Assembly (NCBI GenBank): GCA_026692885.1
Contig: JAPLNJ010000281.1
Span: 1-5,778, forward strand
Direction: 5' to 3'
DNA from: Planctomycetota bacterium
GTDB lineage: Bacteria > Planctomycetota > Planctomycetia > Pirellulales > Pirellulaceae
Length of the DNA: 5,778 nucleotides
Under the pieces are notes generated by a model. It saw only the letters and a list, made by a program, of their open reading frames with translations. It searched no databases and was not told the DNA's origin. Position 1 is the stretch's first letter, and each line of letters starts with the position of its first letter. Below are positions 1 through 5,760 of this stretch, piece after piece. A program made the translations under genes and the position numbers.

Positions 1-90
1 CAGCAGAACAGCTACGGTCTGCGTGTCCGGGTGACCGACCAAGGTGGCTTGACCTTCGAACGGGTGCTCACCGTGCAGATCATCAATGTC
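1..90 (+). other. C-terminal end of a cadherin-like domain
   Basis: The first 30 residues include SYGLRVRVTDQGGLTFE followed by VLTVQIINVENE. This is the last two beta strands and the linker of a cadherin-like domain; the 'Y-x-L/I-R-V-R-x-T-D-Q-G-G-L' pattern is common in Planctomycetes surface proteins. It shows that the protein had at least one more domain before the window. Confidence 0.7.
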
Positions 91-2484
91 GAGAACGAGT
101 TTGCGCCGGTATTGAACGATGCAAACTTCACGGTCGCCGAGAATCGGGCCAACGGGACGCTGGTCGGTACGGTCACAGCGACGGACGGGGACGTGGCTAA
201 CGGCGGCTTCGCCTACGCAATCACGGCCGGCAACGCATTGGGGATCTTCGCCATCGACAACAGCGGGCAGATCACGGTGGCGGACAAGACGAATCTGAAC
301 CGGGAGAACGTTGCACAAGTGGTGTTGACAGTGCAGGTCAGCGACAACGGTCCGGGGGCGGCCAAGACGGACATCGCCACGGTGACGATCACCATCGCGG
401 ACGAGAACGAGTTTGCGCCGGTATTGAACGACACGGGCTTTACGGTCGCCGAGAATCGGGCCAACGGAACACCGGTCGGTACGGTCATGGCGACGGATGC
501 CGACGCAACCAACGGCGGGTTGTCCTACGCGATTACGGGTGGCAACACACTGGGGATCTTCGCCATCGACAACAGCGGGCAGATCACGGTGGCGGACAAG
601 ACGAATCTGGACCGGGAGAACGTTGCGCAAGTGGTGTTGACCGTACAGGTCAGCGACCACGGTCCGGGGACGCCTAGGACGGACACTGCAATGGTGACCA
701 TCACCGTGGCGAACGTGAACGAGTCGCCGGTGGCCAACGACGACAGCCAATCGACTGCCGAAGACGTCGCAGTGTTGATTCCGTGGTTGGATCTGTTCCA
801 GAACGACAGTGACGTGGATTCGCCCCGGTCGCAGTGGTCGGTGGCGGCCGTCGGCGCGGTGACCCACGGAACGGTGAGCAACGAGCCGACAAGCCAACGC
901 GTGCGATTCGTTCCAGAGCAGGATTACCGTGGGCTGGCGACGTTCGTCTACACGTTGGCCGACGGGGACGGCCTGACCGCGGAGGCGACCGTGACGGTGA
1001 GCGTGGCCACGGTCAACGATCCGCCGCTTCCTGCCTCAGACACGGTAGCGACCGACGAGGACGTAACGCTGGACATCCCGTGGTTGACGCTCTTGGCCAA
1101 TGACCAGGACGTGGACTCGCTGGCCGCCGGATGGACGGTCGCCTACGTACGGGGCAGCGTGAACGGGACCGCGACGAACCTGCCGGAGAGCCAGTTCGTG
1201 CGTTTCGTGCCGGCGAAGGATGCCGTGGGCCAAGGCCGCTTTGTGTACGCCTTGAGCGACGGTGACGGCGGAGTAGCGGAGGCGACCGTTACGGTCACGC
1301 TCCGGCCGCTGAACGATCCGCCGCTCGCCGGCGACGACGAGCAGAGCACCGACGAGGATACCTTGCTGGGGATTCCGTGGAGCACCCTATTCCAGAACGA
1401 CAGCGATGTGGATTCGCCGCGCGCCGGCTGGACGGTGAATGCAGTGGGTTCGGCGATCCATGGCGTGGTGACGAACGATTCGCCACAGCAGCGGGTGACT
1501 TTCCAGCCGGAGGCTGATTTCCACGGGCGGGCCAGCTTCCTCTACACCTTGGACGATGGCCAGGGTGGGCAGATCGCGGCGACAATGGGCGTCGACGTGG
1601 CCTCGGTCAACGATCGGCCGACTGCGGTGACATTGGCCCCGGCGGCGGTCGCCGAGAATGCCGCGGGCGCCGTGATCGGAACACTGTCGGCCAGCGATCC
1701 GGACGCGGCGGACACGCACACATTCACGGTGTCGGATGACCGGTTCGAGATTGTGGGCCAGACGCTGAAACTCCAGGGCGGCCAGAGCTTCAACCTGAAT
1801 CGAGAGACGCGCGTCAGCGTCCAGGTGACGGCGACCGACTCCGGCCAGCCACCCCTGAGTCGCACGGAGACGTTCGTGATCGCGGTCACGGCCAATCCGT
1901 TCCCCTGGCAGAACCCCGGAAACCGTTTCGACGTGAACCACGATGGGGCGGTGGTGCCGGTGGACGTATTGTTCCTGATCGCGGAGTTGAACGGCCCCAC
2001 CATCCGCCAGCCCAACGGCAGCCTGCCAGCTGCGCGTGCGGCGGACTCGCAGGCGCCGTATTACGATATCAACGGCGATGGCGCGTTGCAGCCGATTGAC
2101 GTGCTGCTGGTCATCAACTATATCAACAATCCGCCCAAGGGCGCGGCGGCGGGCGAGGCCGCGCCGGGCGACGACCCCGCGGCGGCCACACCGTTGGCCG
2201 GGGACGCTCTGAACCTCGCGTCAGCGATCGGTGCGATGAAGCCGACCTGGGTTCAGACGTCGTCGGCCGTCGGCGTGCCGACGGACGGCGCGGGGGTGCC
2301 GTTGGAACGGTGGGCGCCCCATTCTCTGCGTCTGGAGGCGATTGCCCCGGAGATGGGGCGCCGTCAGCGTCGCGGAATTCCCGCAGACCGGTCCGAGGTT
2401 TGGCTCGGCGATTGGTTGACGACAGTGCGGTGGGACTTGGACGACAACCTGCTGTCGGCGATTGTACACGATGTCGCGGACTAA
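1..2484 (+). CDS. Cadherin-repeat / dockerin type I surface protein (5'-truncated)
   Basis: The last 827 residues of a very large secreted or surface protein; the frame is open from base 1, so the start lies upstream and the GTG at 31 is an internal Val codon. In order (residues counted from base 1): the end of a cadherin-like domain (1-30), two 104-residue cadherin repeats (31-238), three 99-residue cadherin-like repeats (239-535), one more cadherin domain (536-635), a dockerin-like EF-hand pair (636-712) and a tail (713-827). Cadherin-type signatures include AEN, NLNRE/NLDRE and VNE/VND linkers, expected to bind calcium at domain junctions. Such proteins are known in Planctomycetes as giant adhesin or matrix-like proteins; export is inferred, because the N-terminus is not visible. 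No enzyme domain is seen in this part. The stop is TAA at 2482. Family assignment is confident; the biological role (adhesion, envelope structure, or binding of partners through the dockerin) is not shown by the sequence. Confidence 0.93.
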   Translation, partial: QQNSYGLRVRVTDQGGLTFERVLTVQIINVENEFAPVLNDANFTVAENRANGTLVGTVTATDGDVANGGFAYAITAGNALGIFAIDNSGQITVADKTNLNRENVAQVVLTVQVSDNGPGAAKTDIATVTITIADENEFAPVLNDTGFTVAENRANGTPVGTVMATDADATNGGLSYAITGGNTLGIFAIDNSGQITVADKTNLDRENVAQVVLTVQVSDHGPGTPRTDTAMVTITVANVNESPVANDDSQSTAEDVAVLIPWLDLFQNDSDVDSPRSQWSVAAVGAVTHGTVSNEPTSQRVRFVPEQDYRGLATFVYTLADGDGLTAEATVTVSVATVNDPPLPASDTVATDEDVTLDIPWLTLLANDQDVDSLAAGWTVAYVRGSVNGTATNLPESQFVRFVPAKDAVGQGRFVYALSDGDGGVAEATVTVTLRPLNDPPLAGDDEQSTDEDTLLGIPWSTLFQNDSDVDSPRAGWTVNAVGSAIHGVVTNDSPQQRVTFQPEADFHGRASFLYTLDDGQGGQIAATMGVDVASVNDRPTAVTLAPAAVAENAAGAVIGTLSASDPDAADTHTFTVSDDRFEIVGQTLKLQGGQSFNLNRETRVSVQVTATDSGQPPLSRTETFVIAVTANPFPWQNPGNRFDVNHDGAVVPVDVLFLIAELNGPTIRQPNGSLPAARAADSQAPYYDINGDGALQPIDVLLVINYINNPPKGAAAGEAAPGDDPAAATPLAGDALNLASAIGAMKPTWVQTSSAVGVPTDGAGVPLERWAPHSLRLEAIAPEMGRRQRRGIPADRSEVWLGDWLTTVRWDLDDNLLSAIVHDVAD
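91..402 (+). repeat. Cadherin repeat, tandem copy 1 (312 bp, 104 aa)
   Basis: First of two adjacent direct repeats inside the large surface protein. The unit runs from ENEFAPVLND to the next ENEFAPVLND, exactly 312 bases later. Cadherin calcium motifs are visible: AEN near the start, NLNRE in the middle, VSDNGPG near the end, and an ENE linker. By eye about 84 of 104 residues match copy 2, and 59 consecutive bases (239-297 against 551-609) are identical. Confidence 0.9.
403..714 (+). repeat. Cadherin repeat, tandem copy 2 (312 bp, 104 aa)
   Basis: Second copy of the 104-residue cadherin repeat, same length with no indel relative to copy 1. It keeps AEN, the IDNSGQITVADKTNL core and the calcium motif NLDRE (NLNRE in copy 1). 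Most differences lie in the first 50 residues and in the last 20, around SDHGPGTPRTD. It ends at the VNE linker leading into the 99-residue repeats. Confidence 0.9.
715..1605 (+). repeat. Three tandem 99-aa cadherin-like (tandem-95 type) repeats
   Basis: Three units start at 715, 1012 and 1309 and each is exactly 297 bases. Each begins VNE/VND/LND plus (S/P)P, then an acidic ED motif, then IPW, then L(F/L)xND(S/Q)DVDS, a W-(S/T)-V strand, (V/R)(R/T)F(V/Q)P, and ends F(V/L)Y(T/A)L with DG(D/Q)G. This matches the cadherin-like or 'tandem-95' domain family (Cadherin_5-like) found in large bacterial adhesins. The copies are more divergent from each other than the two 104-residue repeats, which suggests an older duplication. 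IPW is conserved in all three and appears to be a local variant of the family pattern. Confidence 0.85.
1606..1905 (+). other. Cadherin domain preceding the dockerin
   Basis: About 100 residues from VNDRPTAVTLAP to VTANPFP. It has the cadherin pattern AENAAGAVIGTLSASDPD, a predicted strand FTVSDDRFEI, the NLNRE calcium motif and the closing VTATDSGQPPLS strand (cadherin DxGxPPLS motif). It belongs to the same broad fold as the 104-residue repeats but is clearly more divergent. It acts as the last structural module before the dockerin. Confidence 0.8.
1906..2136 (+). other. Dockerin type I-like module (two EF-hand loops)
   Basis: The module starts WQNPGNRFDVNHDG and has two calcium loops. Loop 1 begins at 1930 (D-V-N-H-D-G-A-V-V-P-V-D) and loop 2 at 2065 (D-I-N-G-D-G-A-L-Q-P-I-D); both keep Asp at 1, Asn at 3, Asp at 5 and Asp at 12. 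Each is followed by a hydrophobic helix, VLFLIAELN and VLLVINYIN. The loops are 45 residues apart, longer than in classical cellulosomal dockerins. This WQNP...DVN...INYIN layout is common near the C-terminus of large Planctomycetes surface proteins. A cohesin partner is possible by family analogy, but none is encoded here. Confidence 0.88.
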
Positions 2485-2556
2485 GACTTGCACGTCGTTT
2501 GTGTGGGTCAGTTATCTCTGTCCGCTTGCCTCAGCCAGTGATGTGAGGTTCGATTG
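2485..2556 (+). other. Intergenic gap before the kinase gene
   Basis: Seventy-two bases between the TAA of the surface protein and the kinase ATG. No strong stem followed by a T-run is visible, so no intrinsic terminator is called. TTGCAC at 2488-2493 and TTATCT at 2512-2517, 18 bases apart, form at best a weak sigma70-like pair. Transcription of the kinase may start here or read through from upstream; the sequence does not decide. Confidence 0.3.
2545..2548 (+). promoter_or_regulatory. Ribosome binding site GAGG for the kinase gene
   Basis: GAGG lies 8 bases before the ATG at 2557, a normal Shine-Dalgarno spacing. It favours ATG 2557 over the in-frame TTG immediately before it at 2554, which would be 5 bases from the site. 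Confidence 0.6.
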
Positions 2557-4194
2557 ATGTCGCAATCCAGTTCGGATCGGAATCTGCTGTTTGGCATCTT
2601 GGCCCTGCAGATGGAGTTCGTGACTCGCGACCAATTGGTCGCGGCGATGCATGCCTGGATGCTGGATAAGTCTCAATCGCTGGGCGAAGTTTTCGTCCGG
2701 CAACAGGTGCTGACCGAACATCGCCGACGGCTGCTGAACGAATTGGTGCAGGAGCACATCGCGCAACACGAGAATGACCTGGAGCAGAGCTTGACCGCGG
2801 TCTGCACTCGAAACCAACTGGGACCGGAGTTCCAAGCCAATCACGTCCGTGAGGTGTGGGCCAACATGGACGCCACCCTGAGCGTTCTGAACCAGAAATC
2901 GCCGAGCGCCCCAGACGCCTCGACGCTACCGCCGGAGCCATCCCGCGTGGCGGGCGGGCGGTTTCGCGTCCTGCGTCTGCACGACAAGGGCGGTCTGGGG
3001 CAAGTCATGCTGGCCACCGACGCCGAACTGGGACGCACCGTAGCGCTCAAGGAGATCCAGCCGTTTCAGGCCGACGACCCGGTAAGCCGCCAGCGATTCA
3101 TGCTGGAAGCCGAGGTGACTGGCGGCCTGGAACATCCCTGCGTGGTCCCGGTCTACGGCTGCGGTACCTATCCGGACGGGCGGCCCTATTATGCCATGCG
3201 ATTCATCCGCGGGGATGACCTCGGTAAATCCATCCGACGCTTCCACGACCCGGCTGTCGAGCGTAAACCAGGAGCTCGGATTGTGGAACTGCAGCAGTTG
3301 CTCCGCCGTTTCCTGGATGTCTGCAATGCGGTGCAGTACGCGCACAGCCGAGGGGTGCTCCACCGCGACATCAAACCGGCCAACGTGATGCTAGGCAAGT
3401 ATGGGGAAACCCTGCTGGTGGATTGGGGGCTGGCCAAGCTGATCGGACGGCCGGAGGCCAGCCGCGAAGCGGGAGAAGTTACCCTGCATCTTCCCTCCAG
3501 CGGCGGTTCGTACGCGACGCTGTACGGCAGTGCCATGGGGACACCGGCCTACATGAGTCCCGAACAGGCGGCGGGCGATCTCGATCAACTCGGACCGGCC
3601 AGCGACGTCTACAGTCTGGGGGCAACGCTCTATTGCCTGCTGACCGGACAGGCACCGTTCACCAAGAAACAGGGCAATATTCTCAAGCTGGTCCAAGCCG
3701 GTGAGTTTCCTCGGCCCCGTGAGATCCAACGGGACATCGCCCCGGCGCTGGAAGCGATCTGCCTGAAAGCGATGGCCTTGGTGCCGGAAAAGCGTTACGT
3801 CAGCCCCGCCGCGTTGATCAAGGATATCGAGCACTGGTTGGCCGACGAACCGACCTCCGCCTATACGGAGACGCGGAGCGAACGTGCGGCCCGCTGGATG
3901 CGGCGGCATCGCGCGCGGGTGCAGGCAGCGGCCATGTCCTTGACTGTCACCACCGTGATTCTACTGCTGGCCACTTTCCTGGTCACGCGGGCATGGCAGA
4001 GCGAGAAGACGGCCCACGCTCTGGCGACCCACAGCAAGCAGCAAGCCGTCACCCGTTTTGTCCAGGCCCGCGATGCTGTCGACAAGTGGCTGACCGGGGG
4101 GGGGCACACGCTCGTCTACTACCCGGGTGTTCAGAAGTCGCGGGATCGGCTGCTGGAATTGGCCGCCCAAGATAGCTGGCGAATTGCCGGATGA
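2557..4194 (+). CDS. Membrane-bound Hanks-type Ser/Thr protein kinase
   Basis: A 545-residue kinase that transfers phosphate from ATP to Ser/Thr of proteins. Residues about 10-82 (LLFGILALQM onward) form a helical N-terminal region that I recall in front of many Planctomycetes kinases; its function is unknown. The catalytic domain spans about 136-430: glycine loop DKGGLGQV (143-150), ATP lysine K165 in VALKE, helix-C glutamate E184, HRDIKPAN at 269-276 with catalytic D271 and N276, DWG at 289-291 in place of DFG, GTPAYMSPEQ from 328, SDVYSLG with D350, and a late Arg at 413. All residues needed for activity are present. A basic stretch (RRHRAR) precedes one hydrophobic helix at about 456-477, so the kinase should face the cytoplasm. 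The 68 residues after the helix end abruptly where related proteins continue into TPRs. The stop overlaps the next gene by 4 bases. The substrate is unknown. Confidence 0.95.
   Translation: MSQSSSDRNLLFGILALQMEFVTRDQLVAAMHAWMLDKSQSLGEVFVRQQVLTEHRRRLLNELVQEHIAQHENDLEQSLTAVCTRNQLGPEFQANHVREVWANMDATLSVLNQKSPSAPDASTLPPEPSRVAGGRFRVLRLHDKGGLGQVMLATDAELGRTVALKEIQPFQADDPVSRQRFMLEAEVTGGLEHPCVVPVYGCGTYPDGRPYYAMRFIRGDDLGKSIRRFHDPAVERKPGARIVELQQLLRRFLDVCNAVQYAHSRGVLHRDIKPANVMLGKYGETLLVDWGLAKLIGRPEASREAGEVTLHLPSSGGSYATLYGSAMGTPAYMSPEQAAGDLDQLGPASDVYSLGATLYCLLTGQAPFTKKQGNILKLVQAGEFPRPREIQRDIAPALEAICLKAMALVPEKRYVSPAALIKDIEHWLADEPTSAYTETRSERAARWMRRHRARVQAAAMSLTVTTVILLLATFLVTRAWQSEKTAHALATHSKQQAVTRFVQARDAVDKWLTGGGHTLVYYPGVQKSRDRLLELAAQDSWRIAG
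3922..3987 (+). other. Single transmembrane segment of the kinase
   Basis: Residues about 456-477 are uncharged and hydrophobic, with core TVTTVILLLATFLV. Arg-rich RRHRAR lies just before it and TRAW after it. By the positive-inside rule the kinase domain lies in the cytoplasm and the short C-terminal part lies beyond the membrane. There is no other hydrophobic segment of this kind in the kinase or the TPR protein. Confidence 0.85.
4096..4104 (+). repeat. Run of nine G inside the kinase gene
   Basis: Nine consecutive G encode part of the WLTGGGHTL stretch after the membrane helix. The reading frame matches the family on both sides (ARDAVDKWLTG before, YYPGVQ and RLLELAAQD after), so the length seen here is in frame. 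Long G runs are prone to slippage in replication and to sequencing errors. Confidence 0.9.
4191..4194 (+). promoter_or_regulatory. ATGA stop/start overlap between kinase and TPR gene
   Basis: The TGA of the kinase (4192-4194) overlaps the ATG of the TPR frame (4191-4193). This arrangement usually indicates translational coupling, where the ribosome that ends the first gene restarts on the second. No clear Shine-Dalgarno motif precedes this ATG, which fits coupling, but equally fits a frame broken by mutation. Confidence 0.7.
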
Positions 4195-5720
4195 ATCTGG
4201 GAGTCGTGGCCATGGAAACCGGGGAAGTCGCCGAGGCGGACGAGGCTTACCAAGCGGCGATTTCTCAACTCGAGCCCCTGGTCCAGAAGTACCCCGACCA
4301 GTCGCGGCCCCGCGCAGCGCTGGCTCAGGTGCTGCTGAATCGGGGCGAACTCCTATCGGACACGGGACGTCTGGAAGATGCCGAGCCGGTCCTGAACCGT
4401 TGTGTCGAGTTACTGTCGCAGTTGGTGCAGGAAGATCCGCAGACCGTGGAACACCAAGTCGCGTTGGTGAGTGCCCGGGAGCTCCTGGGACGCGTGTTCC
4501 TGGATCGCGGCCGGTACGCCGATGCGGTCCGCAACATGCAAGATGCGGTCGATCGGGCCACCGCCTTGACCACTGCGGAGCCTGGGGATCCACGACGACT
4601 CGAGGCCCGCGCCTCGGCCGGTCTGTACCTGGCCAGTGGCTTGCGTGTCCTGGGACGGCCGGATGAGGAGGCCCAGGCCTACCGGCAGGCGATCAAAGAC
4701 TACGACGCCCTGGTGGAAGCCTTGCCGGGGGTGGCTCAATTCCGTGAGAGCCGAGCGCTCACTCAAACCGACCTCGCGAGCTTGTGGTACAAACTGGGAC
4801 GGTTGACCGACGCGGAGCGGGAACTGCAGCCAGCTCAGGAGGTTCTTCAGCAGCTGATGACGGAGAATCCGGGCTTCCCACGCTACGTGGATGAATGGGC
4901 CTACAGCCGGGATCTGCAAGGCGAGATCCTGCGCGAACGTGGTCGAGCGGCGGAAGCCCAGCAAGCGTGCGAGGAAGCGATCGAGGCCTACGAGCAACTG
5001 CTGCAGAAACCGGCAGGGGAAGCGGCTGCGAACGTCACCAGGCAGGCGGAGAGCTTAGGCCTTTGCCGTAGCCATTTGGGCCAAACGTTGCATCTGCAGG
5101 ATGACGTTGAGGCGGCGGATCAAGCCTTCCAATCAGCGATCGACACGCTGACCGCAGCCGCGGCGGCATCGCCGTTGGTGCGGGACAAGCTCGCCTTGGT
5201 CCATCGCCATCGTGCAGTTCTGTTCGCGCAGCAAAGCCGCCAGGAAGACGCTGCGCGGGAGTTCGGCTTGGCCCGACAGATCTGGGGCGAACTGGCATCC
5301 GCCGACGGCGCGCCCGCCGAACATCGCTATCACTTGGCTTGGTGGCTGGTGAATTGCCCAGACGCTAAACTGCGCGACCCCCAACAGGCCAGCGACCTCG
5401 CCCGTCAACTTACGGTGGAAGCTCCGGGCAATGCCACCTATTGGAACTGTCTGGGAGTTGCTAGCTACCGGGCCGGGCGTTGGGAGTCCGCTGCCGAGGC
5501 GCTGGAGAAAGCAGCCCAGCTCAGGGGCTTCGACGACGCCCGAGATTGGTGTTTCCTGGCGATGGCTCGGTGGCAACTGAAAGACGAGAAGCAGGCCCAG
5601 GACGCTCGGCAGCGCGGTCAGCAGGCCGTGGCGACGGTGCCGGGCAACCTGGAAGTGCGGCGAATCCTGCAGGAATCGGACGAATTGCTTGGCGAATCGC
5701 CGGGGGCAGCCCCACGCTAG
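4191..5720 (+). CDS. TPR-repeat protein, likely detached C-terminal half of the kinase
   Basis: A 509-residue protein built almost wholly of helical TPR-type units of roughly 40-48 residues, about nine or ten in all. Recurring signs are G(R/E)xx(D/E)A followed by an A-(I/V) helix, for example TGEVAEADEAYQAAI, TGRLEDAEPVLN, LGRPDEEAQAYRQAI, LGRLTDAERELQ and AGRWESAAEALEKA. The C-terminal part has LAWWLVNCPDAKLRDP (residue 382 on) and YWNCLGVASYRAGRW (417 on), both typical of TPR tails of Planctomycetes kinases. There is no signal peptide, membrane segment or catalytic motif, so a protein-interaction role is inferred. The frame starts at the ATG overlapping the kinase stop; the first TPR helix (NLGVVAMETG) begins at once, so a later start would cut it. 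An in-frame ATG at 4212 has a better ribosome site. No stretch resembles a separate domain. Most likely it works with the kinase; whether it is an independent gene or the product of a broken one is unresolved. Confidence 0.85.
   Translation: MNLGVVAMETGEVAEADEAYQAAISQLEPLVQKYPDQSRPRAALAQVLLNRGELLSDTGRLEDAEPVLNRCVELLSQLVQEDPQTVEHQVALVSARELLGRVFLDRGRYADAVRNMQDAVDRATALTTAEPGDPRRLEARASAGLYLASGLRVLGRPDEEAQAYRQAIKDYDALVEALPGVAQFRESRALTQTDLASLWYKLGRLTDAERELQPAQEVLQQLMTENPGFPRYVDEWAYSRDLQGEILRERGRAAEAQQACEEAIEAYEQLLQKPAGEAAANVTRQAESLGLCRSHLGQTLHLQDDVEAADQAFQSAIDTLTAAAAASPLVRDKLALVHRHRAVLFAQQSRQEDAAREFGLARQIWGELASADGAPAEHRYHLAWWLVNCPDAKLRDPQQASDLARQLTVEAPGNATYWNCLGVASYRAGRWESAAEALEKAAQLRGFDDARDWCFLAMARWQLKDEKQAQDARQRGQQAVATVPGNLEVRRILQESDELLGESPGAAPR
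4199..4203 (+). promoter_or_regulatory. Possible internal ribosome site GGGAG for an alternative TPR start
   Basis: GGGAG sits 8 bases before the in-frame ATG at 4212 (Met 8 of the TPR frame). The spacing is good, better than anything before ATG 4191. Initiation here would remove most of the first TPR helix, so it may be accidental. Confidence 0.3.
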
Positions 5721-5744
5721 GGGCGATCCAAAGCTGGGGTTGAC

Positions 5745-5749
5745 AGGAG
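5745..5749 (+). promoter_or_regulatory. Ribosome binding site AGGAG for a downstream gene
   Basis: AGGAG is followed 11 bases later by ATG at 5761, on the long side of normal spacing. It lies in the 40-base gap after the TPR stop codon. No terminator is visible in that gap, so the next gene could be co-transcribed. Confidence 0.45.
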
Positions 5750-5760
5750 AAATTGGCCCG

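Noticed and set aside
213..881. Two similar - strand open frames sharing a common sequence
   Set aside because: Their similarity is explained by the duplicated 312-base cadherin repeat on the + strand; they are reverse shadows, not paralogous genes.
1387..1941. 184-codon open frame on the - strand
   Set aside because: It lies opposite the repeat and cadherin region, which has clear domain structure on the + strand. Its translation is Arg/His-rich with no recognisable family, as expected from the reverse of GC-rich coding sequence.
4176..4194. Programmed frameshift joining kinase and TPR frames
   Set aside because: No heptameric slippery sequence is visible in the only interval where a shift could work, and no clear stimulatory structure was found. 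Coupled re-initiation or mutation is simpler.
3961..4593. 210-codon open frame on the - strand across the kinase/TPR junction
   Set aside because: Pro/Arg/Gly-rich translation with no motif, opposite two well-supported genes. Considered because it spans the junction, but there is no ribosome site or similarity to support it.
4127..4666. 179-codon open frame on the + strand, out of frame with the kinase and TPR genes
   Set aside because: Low-complexity Gly/Arg/Ser-rich translation. It is the frame reached by losing one G in the G9 run, but nothing suggests it is a protein in its own right.
5702..5713. GGGG-CAG-CCCC short hairpin near the TPR stop codon
   Set aside because: Only four base pairs, located before the stop and not followed by a T-run, so it does not qualify as an intrinsic terminator.
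5740..5745. TTGACA as a -35 promoter element before the last start codon
   Set aside because: A perfect hexamer, but there is no -10 element at suitable distance before the ATG at 5761, and the site overlaps the ribosome binding site.
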